This document shows positions 1-8,708 of a stretch of 64,000 bases of DNA, piece after piece. The position numbers and the translations under genes were made by a program. The notes under the pieces were generated by a model. It saw only the letters and a program-made list of their open reading frames with translations, was not told where the DNA came from and searched no databases. Source of the DNA: Marinitoga lauensis (GTDB taxonomy: Bacteria > Thermotogota > Thermotogae > Petrotogales > Petrotogaceae); assembly GCF_004135675.1 (NCBI RefSeq), contig NZ_QHLX01000005.1, positions 124,001 to 188,000 of the forward strand, given 5' to 3'. The stretch's first letter is position 1, and every line of letters begins with the position of its first letter.

Positions 1-2
1 TT

Positions 3-449
3 GGAGCTCATATTGTATATGGTTGGTGGAAAGATACAGGTAAGCCAGAAGATTTGATAGAAGCAAATAGAAAAGTATTGGAGCAGTTAAAAGAAAGCTC
101 AAATGAAGGAATAATATATGAAAACTCAACTGTACATGGAAATGTTATAATAGGTAAAGGAACCAGAATATTAAATAGTGTAATTAGAGGGCCAATTATA
201 ATAGGTGAAAATGTGTTGATTTCCGATGCATATATAGGACCATATACAAGTATAGGCTCAAATGTCACTATTGAAAATGCAGAGATAGAAAATTCAATAA
301 TACTTGATAGGGCTACTATAGCGAATCTTGATACAAGATTGGATTCAAGTGTTATAGGTGCCAATGCAACAGTTGTTCATTCTGAACGAAAACCAAAAAC
401 AATAAAATTAGTAGTGGGCGATTATTCAAAAATTGAAATTCCAAAATAG
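3..449 (+). CDS. Sugar-1-phosphate nucleotidyltransferase, C-terminal part (partial)
   Basis: The first 149 visible codons are the end of a gene that begins left of the window. The opening motif (GWWKDTGKPEDLIEANR) is the one that follows the catalytic domain in long-form glucose-1-phosphate thymidylyltransferases (RmlA/RfbA type). It is followed by hexapeptide repeats (for example IIGKGTRI, IIGENVLI, SIGSNVTI) that form a left-handed beta-helix tail. Such enzymes make an NDP-sugar from a sugar-1-phosphate and NTP in the cytoplasm. The catalytic N-terminus is outside the window, so base specificity cannot be judged; a GlgC-like enzyme is less likely. The next gene starts 10 bases downstream, suggesting co-transcription. 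Confidence 0.75.
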   Translation, partial: GAHIVYGWWKDTGKPEDLIEANRKVLEQLKESSNEGIIYENSTVHGNVIIGKGTRILNSVIRGPIIIGENVLISDAYIGPYTSIGSNVTIENAEIENSIILDRATIANLDTRLDSSVIGANATVVHSERKPKTIKLVVGDYSKIEIPK

Positions 450-459
450 AGGGATTTAT

Positions 460-2109
460 ATGCTGGATAAAATTAAGGTATTATATAGGGAAATATATAA
501 AAACTCACAAACAGAAGTTCTTGAAAAAATAATAGATTTTTTAAAAAATGAAAAAAGATTTTTTATAGATAAGAATGTTGATAAATATTGGTATAAAAAA
601 GCTGTAATATACTCTCTTTATGTAGATCTATATGCAGGAGATTTCAGAAAATTATCATCTAAAATAGAATATTTATATGATCTTGGAGTAAATGCAATAT
701 GGTTATTACCTGTGTTGGATTCTCCTCTTATGGATCAGGGATTTGATATTAAAAATTATTATAAAATAAGAGAAGATTTAGGAACCAATGAAGATTTTAA
801 ATATTTTCTCGATAAAGCTCATGAAAAAGGTATAAAGGTTATTTTTGATATTGCTATAAATCACACTTCAAGTGAACATGAATGGTTTCAATCTGCGAAA
901 AGTTCTAAAAATTCACCATATAGAGATTATTATATATGGAATGAAACAACAGAAAAATACAAAGAAGCCAGACTACTATTTAAAGGAATGGTGAATAGCA
1001 ATTGGGAGTATAATGAAGAAACCGGGGATTATTATTTTCATAGATTTTACCCGTTTCAACCTGATTTGAATTACAAAAATCCAGAAGTATTATTTGAGAT
1101 GCTTAAAGTTCTAGTATTCTGGAAAAAAATGGGTATAGACGGTTTTAGAATGGATGCTGCACCATTTTTATGGAAAGAAGATGGAACAAATTGCGAGAAC
1201 TTACCTCAAACACATAATATATTAAAAATTTTCAGACATTCATTGGATTATCTTCAAGAAGGGAGTATATTGGTAGCTGAAGCAAATTTAAGACCAAAAG
1301 ATGTTGTAAAATATTTTGGTAATGGTGATGAATGCCATGCGGGTTATCATTTTCCAATAATGCCAAAATTCTTTTTAACAATAGCAGAAAAAGATTATTC
1401 ACATATCTATGAAGCATTAAAAGAAAAAAATACGCCAGATATACCTGATAATTGCAGCTGGTTTACTTTTTTAAGATGTCATGATGAATTAACTCTTGAA
1501 TTCGTGACAGAAGAAGAAAGAAAAAAAATGAATCAATATTATTTAAGAGAATCATTATGGACATTTAGAGAAGGTGAAGGAATTTCAGGGAGATTATATG
1601 AGTTAATGAATAAAGATATTAGAAAAGTGTTATTATCATTTTCCATGTTATTTTCAACAGAAGGTTCTCCAATTATATATTATGGTGATGAAGTAGCGAT
1701 GGATAATGACTATGAATTTTATAATATGATGACAGAAAAAACAGGATTCAAAGATTCAAGGTTTTTAAATAGAGGTCCAATGGATTGGGACAAAATTGAA
1801 AAAGAATTAAAAGACAAAAACTCCAAAGAATATAGGACATTTAATGCAGTGAAAAGTATGTTGAAAATTAGAAAAGAAAACATAGAACTTTTTGAACAAA
1901 AAGGAGAAATTATTCCTGTGAAAGATAAATCCTTATACATAGTTAAGAAAAAATATGGGAATAAAATGTTATGGGCATTTCATAATTTGGCCGATGAAAG
2001 AAAAAATATAAAATTAAAAAAAGAAGGGGTCGATTTGTTTAAAAATAGCAAATCTCAAGAATTAGAATTGAGACCATATGAATATAAGTGGATAGTATTT
2101 GAAATTTAA
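460..2109 (+). CDS. treS: GH13 glucosidase of the trehalose synthase (maltose glucosyltransferase) type
   Basis: A 549-residue GH13 alpha-amylase-family enzyme. Start ATG at 460 follows AGAGGGA; an upstream in-frame ATG at 433 lies inside the previous gene. Catalytic residues are visible: nucleophile D232 in GFRMDAA, acid/base E274 in VAEAN, and D342 in RCHDE. Motifs characteristic of trehalose synthase are present: EDGTNCENLPQTH after the nucleophile, HRFYPFQPDLNY, and HDELTLEFVTEEER. Family knowledge: TreS interconverts maltose and trehalose in the cytoplasm. No signal peptide is seen. The usual N-terminal calcium loop (DxNxDGxGD) is replaced by YAGDFRKLSS, which is atypical. A plain alpha-glucosidase is the alternative. 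It ends at a hairpin terminator. Confidence 0.7.
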   Translation: MLDKIKVLYREIYKNSQTEVLEKIIDFLKNEKRFFIDKNVDKYWYKKAVIYSLYVDLYAGDFRKLSSKIEYLYDLGVNAIWLLPVLDSPLMDQGFDIKNYYKIREDLGTNEDFKYFLDKAHEKGIKVIFDIAINHTSSEHEWFQSAKSSKNSPYRDYYIWNETTEKYKEARLLFKGMVNSNWEYNEETGDYYFHRFYPFQPDLNYKNPEVLFEMLKVLVFWKKMGIDGFRMDAAPFLWKEDGTNCENLPQTHNILKIFRHSLDYLQEGSILVAEANLRPKDVVKYFGNGDECHAGYHFPIMPKFFLTIAEKDYSHIYEALKEKNTPDIPDNCSWFTFLRCHDELTLEFVTEEERKKMNQYYLRESLWTFREGEGISGRLYELMNKDIRKVLLSFSMLFSTEGSPIIYYGDEVAMDNDYEFYNMMTEKTGFKDSRFLNRGPMDWDKIEKELKDKNSKEYRTFNAVKSMLKIRKENIELFEQKGEIIPVKDKSLYIVKKKYGNKMLWAFHNLADERKNIKLKKEGVDLFKNSKSQELELRPYEYKWIVFEI

Positions 2110-2136
2110 ACCTGTGCGATAGCGCAGGTTTTTTTA
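2108..2136 (+). terminator. Rho-independent terminator after the GH13 gene
   Basis: Stem AACCTGTGC / GCGCAGGTT (one G-U pair) with loop GATA, followed directly by a run of seven T. It closes the operon of the nucleotidyltransferase and the GH13 enzyme. Confidence 0.85.
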
Positions 2137-2168
2137 ATATGTATGTACAAAAGTTTTTAAATAAAAAA

Positions 2169-2177
2169 TGATATAAT
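2169..2177 (+). promoter_or_regulatory. Extended -10 promoter for the DAHP synthase gene
   Basis: TGATATAAT is an extended -10 (TGnTATAAT) 36 bases upstream of the start codon at 2213. No convincing -35 hexamer is seen 16-18 bases upstream, as is usual for extended -10 promoters. Confidence 0.55.
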
Positions 2178-2212
2178 AATATAAAATATAAATGAAAATT
2201 CAGGAGGAAAAA

Positions 2213-3027
2213 ATGGATATAAAACTAGTTTCCAGAAAATCTAATGAAAATACAATAATAGATTTAGAAAATACAAAAATTGGAGAAGGTTATTTTACCT
2301 TAATAGCAGGACCATGTTCTGTTGAAAATAAAGAAATTATAGAGGAAACAGCACATTTTCTTTCTGAATTAAATGTGAAAATTATTCGTGGAGGTGTTTT
2401 TAAACCTCGAACATCACCGTATTCATTTCAAGGTTTAGGGAAAAAAGGATTAGAATATTTAAAATTAGCAGCTGAAAAATATAGTTTAAAAATAATTACT
2501 GAAGCATTGGATGAAGATAGTTTGGAATTGGTTAATAAGTGTGCAGATATAATACAAATAGGTTCAAGAAATGCACAGAATTACGGATTATTAAAAAAAG
2601 TAGGTAGGTTAGATAAACCTGTACTTTTAAAAAGAGGATTTATGATGACAATAAAAGAGTTTTTATATTCTGCAGAATATATAGCTTATGAAGGAAATAA
2701 AAACATAATACTTTGCGAAAGAGGAATAAGAACATTTGAAACACAGACAAGAAATACGTTGGATATATCAGCTATTCCGTATTAAAAAAAGAAACACATT
2801 TACCAATCATAATAGATCCAAGTCATGCAGCAGGTAGAAGAGATATTATACCAGATTTAATAAAAGCTTCATTAGCAGTTGGATCACATGGGATTATGGT
2901 GGAAATACATCCAAAACCAGAAAAAGCCTTATCAGATGGAAATCAGAGTTTAAATTTTAAAGAATTTGAAAAAATTATTAGAGAAATAAAAGAATTATCT
3001 ACGTATTTTGGAGTTGAATTAAAATAA
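2213..3027 (+). CDS. aroF: 3-deoxy-7-phosphoheptulonate synthase (DAHP synthase), frame broken once
   Basis: Catalyses the first step of aromatic amino acid synthesis (phosphoenolpyruvate plus erythrose-4-phosphate). It matches the class I-beta/KDO8PS-like family: [47 protein letters not shown] and [11 protein letters not shown] are all present. ATG at 2213 follows CAGGAGG. The frame breaks near 2777, where the codons for IPVLKKE need CCGG but the sequence has CCG; repaired length is 271 residues. The Thermotoga maritima enzyme carries an N-terminal ferredoxin-like regulatory domain of about 65 residues. Here the protein starts directly at the equivalent of KLVSR, and the upstream DNA is a promoter and terminator, so the regulatory domain is absent. 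Confidence 0.88.
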
Positions 3028-3223
3028 TTATTAATTCAGTAAAAGGAATTAGTAAATATTTTCTTCATTTACATAGAATTAACAAGCAAGAATTAATAAA
3101 AAGAGAATATGAAAGAATTTTCATAATAATAGGAAATTTTAATATATTTAGATTTATTATAATGAAATATTAAAGATAACAATGTAGTTGGCGCTTAATC
3201 AATTAGAAACTTTGATAAAGTAT

Positions 3224-3252
3224 TTGTAATTTTAGATTTTTTGTGGTAAAAT
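3224..3252 (+). promoter_or_regulatory. Promoter of the opp operon
   Basis: TTGTAA (3224-3229), 17-base spacer, TAAAAT (3247-3252), 35 bases before the oppA start. The preceding stretch 3028-3223 shows no gene; it is AT-rich leader or intergenic DNA. Confidence 0.6.
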
Positions 3253-3287
3253 ATATCCGGAATAAATTTTATATAAGGAGGGACTGT

Positions 3288-5123
3288 ATGAAGAAACTTT
3301 TAGTAGTGTTATTGTTAGTATTTTCTATCTTTACATTTGCCGCAGTTAAGAACCCCGACACTATAGTTGATGTAACTATTGGGGAACCAGACACATTAGA
3401 TCCACACCAGGCATATGATACAGCTAGTGGCGAGGTAATTTTTAATGTATATGATAACTTAATTGAGTACAAGGGTTCAAGCTTAAGCGAATTTTTACCA
3501 AGATTAGCAGAAAAATGGGAAATTGATGGTAATACAGTTAAATTCAAAATCAGAAAAGGCGTTAAATTCCACAGTGGAAATGAATTAACACCTTACGATG
3601 TTGAATACACATTCAAGAGAGCATTAATAGGTAATCCTGGTGGAGGACCTATCTGGATGTTATATGAAGTATTCTTTGGTGACTACTTCAGTTTAAAATC
3701 AGCAGTTAAAGGATTAACAGGACATTCCTGGTCAGAATTAGTAAACCCTGAAACAAAGGAACCTGTAAATGATGAAGCAAAACAAATATTGTTAGATTTC
3801 TATGACAAATATATTGATTCAAAAGTAACTGTAGACGGAGATTGGGTAGTATTCCATTTAGCAGCACCAAAAGTATACTTCTTAAACATTATTGCACAGG
3901 GTTCATCATGGGGTGCAATATTAGATAGTAAAGCAGCAATGGGATTAGGATTATGGGATGGCAAAAAAGATGGATGGTGGAAATTCCATGATTGGAAAAA
4001 AGAAGATTCCCCATTATATGCAAAAGAAATCGGTTCAGGTCCATATGAATTAGTAGAATGGGACAGAACACAACAGAAAGTTACCTTAAAAGCATTTGAA
4101 GGTTACTGGAGAGGTCCAGCAAAAATTAAGAATGTAGTTATCTGGGGAGTAGATGAATGGTCAACAAGAAAAGCAATGTTGGAAAAAGGTGAAGCAGATA
4201 TTGCTGCAGTTCCTGCACAATACTTAAGCCAAATCAAAGGAAATCCTGACTTAGAAATTATTGAAGGATTGCCAACAGTATCAGTTACAACATTAAACTT
4301 TAACTGGCAGGTAAAAGCAGATTCTCCATACATTGGAAGCGGAAAGTTAGATGGCCAAGGTGTTCCTACAACATTCTTTGCTGATAAAAATGTTAGATTA
4401 GCATTTATTTACTCATTTGATTACAAAAAGATGATTGATGAAGTATTAGACGGTTATGGAGAATTAGTACCTACAGCATTACCAAAAGGCTTCTTAGGTT
4501 ATGATGAAAATTTACCAAAACCAAAATTTGACTTAGCAGAAGCAACAAAATATTTCAAGAGAGCTTACAGAGGACAATTATGGAGAAAAGGTTTTAAAAT
4601 GACAATTCTTTACAATACAGGAAATGCTGCAAGACAAAAATCAGCAGAATTGTTAGCTGACTCATTGAAGAAAATCAATCCTAAATTCCAGGCAGAAGTT
4701 AGAGGAGTTCAATGGCCAACATTCTTGGATGCAAGAAAGAACGGTAAAATGCCATTATATATCTTAGGTTGGTTAGCAGATTATCCAGATCCAAATAACT
4801 TTATTTACACATTCTATGATTCAAAAGGTGACTATGGTTCATATTATGGAGAAAAATATGCAGAATTTGCAAGCAAACCACAAGCATTCTTTGGCGGTAA
4901 ATCATTAGATGAAATGATAGAAGAAGCAGCATCATTAACAGATCCAAAAGTTAGAGAAGAAATATACATTAAAGTACAGGAATTTGTAATCAGAGAAGGT
5001 CTAGGTGTTCCACTATATCAACCAGTTGGTGTAAGGGTACATAGAAAATGGTTAAAAGGTTGGTATCCAAACTCAATTAGACCAGGTGACGACTATTATC
5101 ACTATTATAAATCAGACAAATAA
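3288..5123 (+). CDS. oppA: Oligopeptide-type ABC transporter, extracellular solute-binding protein
   Basis: A 611-residue family 5 solute-binding protein (SBP_bac_5). ATG at 3288 follows AAGGAGGGA. A clean signal peptide (MKKLLVVLLLVFSIFTFAA) directs it across the membrane; no lipobox cysteine is evident. Hallmarks: GEPDTLDPHQAYD near the mature N-terminus, then FLPRLAEKWEIDG, VKFKIRKGVKFHSG and the YDVEYTFKRA motif. It delivers ligand to OppBC. Ligand cannot be assigned: in Thermotogae, transporters of this family bind peptides or oligosaccharides. A terminator lies between oppA and oppB, which would give extra binding-protein mRNA relative to the membrane genes. Confidence 0.9.
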   Translation: MKKLLVVLLLVFSIFTFAAVKNPDTIVDVTIGEPDTLDPHQAYDTASGEVIFNVYDNLIEYKGSSLSEFLPRLAEKWEIDGNTVKFKIRKGVKFHSGNELTPYDVEYTFKRALIGNPGGGPIWMLYEVFFGDYFSLKSAVKGLTGHSWSELVNPETKEPVNDEAKQILLDFYDKYIDSKVTVDGDWVVFHLAAPKVYFLNIIAQGSSWGAILDSKAAMGLGLWDGKKDGWWKFHDWKKEDSPLYAKEIGSGPYELVEWDRTQQKVTLKAFEGYWRGPAKIKNVVIWGVDEWSTRKAMLEKGEADIAAVPAQYLSQIKGNPDLEIIEGLPTVSVTTLNFNWQVKADSPYIGSGKLDGQGVPTTFFADKNVRLAFIYSFDYKKMIDEVLDGYGELVPTALPKGFLGYDENLPKPKFDLAEATKYFKRAYRGQLWRKGFKMTILYNTGNAARQKSAELLADSLKKINPKFQAEVRGVQWPTFLDARKNGKMPLYILGWLADYPDPNNFIYTFYDSKGDYGSYYGEKYAEFASKPQAFFGGKSLDEMIEEAASLTDPKVREEIYIKVQEFVIREGLGVPLYQPVGVRVHRKWLKGWYPNSIRPGDDYYHYYKSDK

Positions 5124-5167
5124 TTTAAATTTTTAAAAATAATAACTTTTATTTTCTATTAAAGGGG

Positions 5168-5197
5168 AGGGGAAGCACCTTCCCCTTATTTTTTTGT
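5168..5197 (+). terminator. Hairpin terminator between oppA and oppB
   Basis: Stem GGGGAAG / CTTCCCC with loop CAC (5169-5185), followed by TTATTTTTTT. As it sits inside the opp cluster it probably acts as a partial terminator raising oppA over downstream genes. Confidence 0.85.
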
Positions 5198-5200
5198 TTT

Positions 5201-5227
5201 TTGAATGTTATGTTTCTATGGTATAAT
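5201..5227 (+). promoter_or_regulatory. Internal promoter for oppBCDF
   Basis: Extended -10 TGGTATAAT (5219-5227), with TTGAAT at 5201-5206 as a poorly spaced (15 base) -35. It lies between the oppA terminator and the oppB start at 5265. Confidence 0.5.
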
Positions 5228-5264
5228 ATATTGGTTTTTAATAAAAATCTATGGAGGTGCTTGT

Positions 5265-6301
5265 ATGACGGCGTATATTATTAGGAGGTTACTGTTACTA
5301 CCTCTTATAATTTTTGGAGTTACATTGATAGTTTTCTCCATGATGCAATTGCTTGGAGAAGACCAATTATTAGCTGCATATGTAGATCCTAATTCTTTAG
5401 ACAAAATGTCAGCCGAAGAATTAGAAATGGTCAAAGAAAAATATGGGCTAAATGAAGATCCATTTACAAGATATGTAAAATGGATTGAATCAGTGGCTCA
5501 TGGAGACTTAGGTTGGTCGATTGTTGGTAAAGAACCTGTTACAAAAGCTATTATTCACAGATTACCTTCTACAATAGAACTTACATTATATGCTATATTC
5601 CCAATAATAGGTATAGGGGTTTGGCTTGGAGTACAGGCTGCATTGCATAGAAATAAGTGGCAGGATCATTTGATAAGAATTTTTTCAATAGTTGGATGGT
5701 CATTTCCTGATTTTGTTTTTGGATTGATAATTCTTATGGTGTTTTATAGTTGGCTTGGATGGTTCCCCCTGGAAGAATTAGTCTGGAAATTGAACAAATA
5801 ATCAATTCTCCAGACTTTCATCAATATACAAAATTAATTACAATAGATGGATTATTAAATGGAAGGTTGGATGTTTTTTGGGATGGTCTAAGACATTTAA
5901 TAGGTCCTATTTTAACTTTGTCTTATTTATGGTGGGCTTATTTAATCAGAATTACAAGATCATCAATGTTAGAAGTTTTAAGTAAAGATTATGTAAGAAC
6001 GGCAAGGGCAAAAGGATTATCAGAAAAAGTTGTTATTAACAAGCATGCTAAAAGGAATGCTTTAATACCTGTTGCTACAGTAGCAGGTTCTATGATTATT
6101 GGATTAATAATGGGCGTTATTATAGTTGAAACAATATTTGTCAGACCAGGTATTGGAAGTTTTGCAGCAAAAGCTGCTGGACAATTAGACTATGCTTCAA
6201 TAATGGGTATGTTATTGTTTTCATCATTATTATTGATTGTTGGAAATTTAATAATCGATATATCATATGCATTAATAGACCCAAGAATCAGATACGAGTG
6301 A
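5265..6301 (+). CDS. oppB: Oligopeptide-type ABC transporter permease OppB, frame broken once
   Basis: Membrane permease (BPD_transp_1 family) that pairs with OppC. ATG at 5265 follows GGAGGTGCTTGT. The N-terminus MTAYIIRRLLLLPLIIFGVT is the classic OppB/DppB first helix. Later landmarks are GLNEDPFTRYVKWIESVAHGD and the EAA loop region (YVRTARAKGLSEKVVINKHAKRNA) that contacts the ATPases. The frame breaks at about 5766, in a run of five C; six C restores GWFPPGRISLE. Repaired length is 345 residues, normal for the family. GTG start of oppC follows 11 bases later. Confidence 0.88.
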
Positions 6302-6312
6302 GGTGAGTTGAA

Positions 6313-7683
6313 GTGAACGAAGAATACAAAAGAGCGCTCAGAAAATTCTATAAAAATCCTTCTGCAATGTTTGGGTTAATATTATTGATATTTTTTATCT
6401 TAATAGCTTCTTTTGCACCATTATTAGCACCACCACAAATTCCAATTGATCCTGAAATAGAAAATATGGAATCTATGATAAATCAATTAAGTGAAACAAA
6501 AGATACATCTTTAATAGATGATTTAACAAGTTCATTTTCGGATTATTACGACTTTACATATGGTTTTTATTTAGATTATGCAGATGATGTGAAAAAATTA
6601 GAAAAGGCATTAAAAAATTATCAAGCAAATAAAAATGAAGAGAATTTAAAAAAACTGATAGATGAATTAACCCCTTTAACAGAAGACTATGTATTGGATA
6701 CATCTTATTTGGAAAATATTCAAAACAATTTGAATGATACAAAAAAATTCAATTCAGCTTTAAAAGATTTGGAAAATGGTGTAAAAGCATTTTTATCAAA
6801 AGCTACTAATGCTGAAAAGATGAAAAAAGAGTTAGATGAAATAAATTCAAAAAACAGTTCTGTAGATGAATTTTTACCAGCTGCAAAAAAATATTTTAAA
6901 GATTTAAAATCCAATTATATTAAGGATTTACATTATGATCCATATTTAATGCCTATAGTAACTTATGAAAATACACCTCAACCACCTTCTAAAGAACATC
7001 CTTTCGGAATAAGTAATGGAAGGGATATTTATTATGGAGTAGTGTGGGGAACAAGAACAGGATTTAAAATAGGGTTAATAGTTGTTATTACTGCCACAAT
7101 AATAGGTTTATTTATAGGTTCGATTTCAGCATATTTTGGTGGATGGGTAGATGAAGTATTAATGAGAATTACAGATATTTTTATGTCTATACCATTCATG
7201 TTATCTGCTATGGTTTTAACTACAGTTTTGGGAACAGGACTTGATAAGGTTATGATTGCTATGATTGTTTTTGGATGGATGGGTTCAGCAAGGTTAATTA
7301 GGGGTAATATATTACAGGCTAAAAATGATCAATATGTTTTAGCTGCTAAAGCATTGGGTGTAAAAGATTCTAAAATAATCGTTAAACATATTTTGCCTAA
7401 TACAATTTTTCCTGTATTAATTCAAGCTTCAATGAGGATAGGATCTATGGTTATTACAGCTGCAGTATTGAGTTTCTTAGGTGTAGGAGCACCACAGGGC
7501 TATGCAGATTGGGGTTCTATCTTGAACTATGCAAGAAACTGGATTTTAGGTGGAACAGGTGGAGCATTTGAATACTGGTATACAATAGTATATCCTGGTA
7601 CAGCAATGGTATTATTTGTTTTAGCTTGGAACTTAGTCGGAGATGCATTAAGAGACATCTTTGATCCGAAACTACGTGGTTAG
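6313..7683 (+). CDS. oppC: Oligopeptide-type ABC transporter permease OppC with large inserted loop
   Basis: A 456-residue permease; usual OppC/DppC proteins have about 280-310 residues. GTG start at 6313 follows GAGGTGA. The N-terminus (EYKRALRKFYKNPSAMFGLILL) and first helix are normal, as is the C-terminal part from about residue 230 (GRDIYYGVVWGTRTGFKIG, EAA loop with AAKALGVKDSKIIVKHILPN). Between them, about residues 45-225, lies an extra hydrophilic, lysine/glutamate-rich, probably coiled-coil segment. Topology places it outside the cytoplasm between helices 1 and 2, where it could touch the binding protein. No frame break occurs, so the insertion is real coding sequence. Confidence 0.88.
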   Translation: MNEEYKRALRKFYKNPSAMFGLILLIFFILIASFAPLLAPPQIPIDPEIENMESMINQLSETKDTSLIDDLTSSFSDYYDFTYGFYLDYADDVKKLEKALKNYQANKNEENLKKLIDELTPLTEDYVLDTSYLENIQNNLNDTKKFNSALKDLENGVKAFLSKATNAEKMKKELDEINSKNSSVDEFLPAAKKYFKDLKSNYIKDLHYDPYLMPIVTYENTPQPPSKEHPFGISNGRDIYYGVVWGTRTGFKIGLIVVITATIIGLFIGSISAYFGGWVDEVLMRITDIFMSIPFMLSAMVLTTVLGTGLDKVMIAMIVFGWMGSARLIRGNILQAKNDQYVLAAKALGVKDSKIIVKHILPNTIFPVLIQASMRIGSMVITAAVLSFLGVGAPQGYADWGSILNYARNWILGGTGGAFEYWYTIVYPGTAMVLFVLAWNLVGDALRDIFDPKLRG

Positions 7684-7700
7684 TTGAAAGGAGGCTTACA

Positions 7701-8708
7701 ATGAAAGACCCAATATTAAAGGTCAATAATTTACATACATATTTCAATACCGAAGATGGTGAAGTAAGAGCAGTTCGTGGTGTATCCTTTGAGGTCCATG
7801 AAGGAGAAACACTTGCTATAGTTGGTGAATCAGGTTCAGGTAAATCAGTAACCTCATTGAGCATAATGAGATTACTTGATGAAAATGGAAGAATTGCCGA
7901 AGGAGAAATATTATATAAAGGTAGGGATATAAGTAAAATTCCAGAAGATGATATGAGACATATAAGAGGAAAAGAAATTGCAATGATTTTCCAGGAACCG
8001 ATGACCGCCCTAAATCCTGTATTTACAGTAGGTGATCAGATTATAGAAATGATAATGCTTCATATGGGAATGGATGCAAAAGCAGCAAGACAAAGGGCAA
8101 TAGAATTATTGAGAAAAGTTGGTATTCCTGAGCCAGAAAAACGTGTTGATCAATACCCTCATGAATTATCAGGTGGTATGAGACAAAGGGCAATGATTGC
8201 TATGGCTTTATCATGTAACCCTAAAGTTTTAATTGCTGATGAACCTACTACAGCATTAGATGTTACTATTCAAGCACAAATATTGGAATTAATGAAAGAA
8301 TTACAGAAAGAATATGGTATGGCAATTATATTTATTACACATGATTTAGGTGTTGTTGCAGAAATGTCTGATAAAGCAGCAGTTATGTATGCAGGAAAGG
8401 TTGTAGAATATGGAGATATAGTTTCTATATTTAAAAGACCTAAAAATCCATATACATGGGGATTGATGCAATCAATACCTAAATTGAATGAAGAAGTTGA
8501 AAGGTTAATGTCTATTCCGGGAACCGTTCCAAACCCAAGAAAATTCCCTAAAGGTTGTGGTTTCTCAAACAGATGTTTCCTTGCAAAAGAAAAATGTAAA
8601 GATGAAATGCCAGAATTAATAGAAGTTGAACCTGGACATTACTCAAGATGCTTCTATATAGATGAATTAGTGAAAGAAGTAGAGAAATCAAGGGTAGGTG
8701 AAAAATAA
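7701..8708 (+). CDS. oppD: Oligopeptide-type ABC transporter ATPase OppD
   Basis: A 335-residue ABC ATPase. Visible in order: Walker A GESGSGKS (about residue 41-48), Q-loop [12 protein letters not shown], signature LSGGMRQR, Walker [13 protein letters not shown], switch histidine FITHDLG, and the C-terminal oligopeptide/dipeptide extension with the cysteine cluster ([14 protein letters not shown] ... YSRC) that in relatives binds a [4Fe-4S] cluster. It powers transport with OppF. ATG at 7701 follows AAAGGAGG; the stop overlaps the oppF start (TAATG). Confidence 0.93.
   Translation: MKDPILKVNNLHTYFNTEDGEVRAVRGVSFEVHEGETLAIVGESGSGKSVTSLSIMRLLDENGRIAEGEILYKGRDISKIPEDDMRHIRGKEIAMIFQEPMTALNPVFTVGDQIIEMIMLHMGMDAKAARQRAIELLRKVGIPEPEKRVDQYPHELSGGMRQRAMIAMALSCNPKVLIADEPTTALDVTIQAQILELMKELQKEYGMAIIFITHDLGVVAEMSDKAAVMYAGKVVEYGDIVSIFKRPKNPYTWGLMQSIPKLNEEVERLMSIPGTVPNPRKFPKGCGFSNRCFLAKEKCKDEMPELIEVEPGHYSRCFYIDELVKEVEKSRVGEK

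Noticed and set aside
8..364. Minus-strand open frame over the nucleotidyltransferase end
   Set aside because: It is antisense to clear hexapeptide-repeat coding sequence and has no supporting start signal.
3028..3240. A small gene between DAHP synthase and oppA
   Set aside because: No frame of useful length with a ribosome site; it is AT-rich DNA ending in the oppA promoter.
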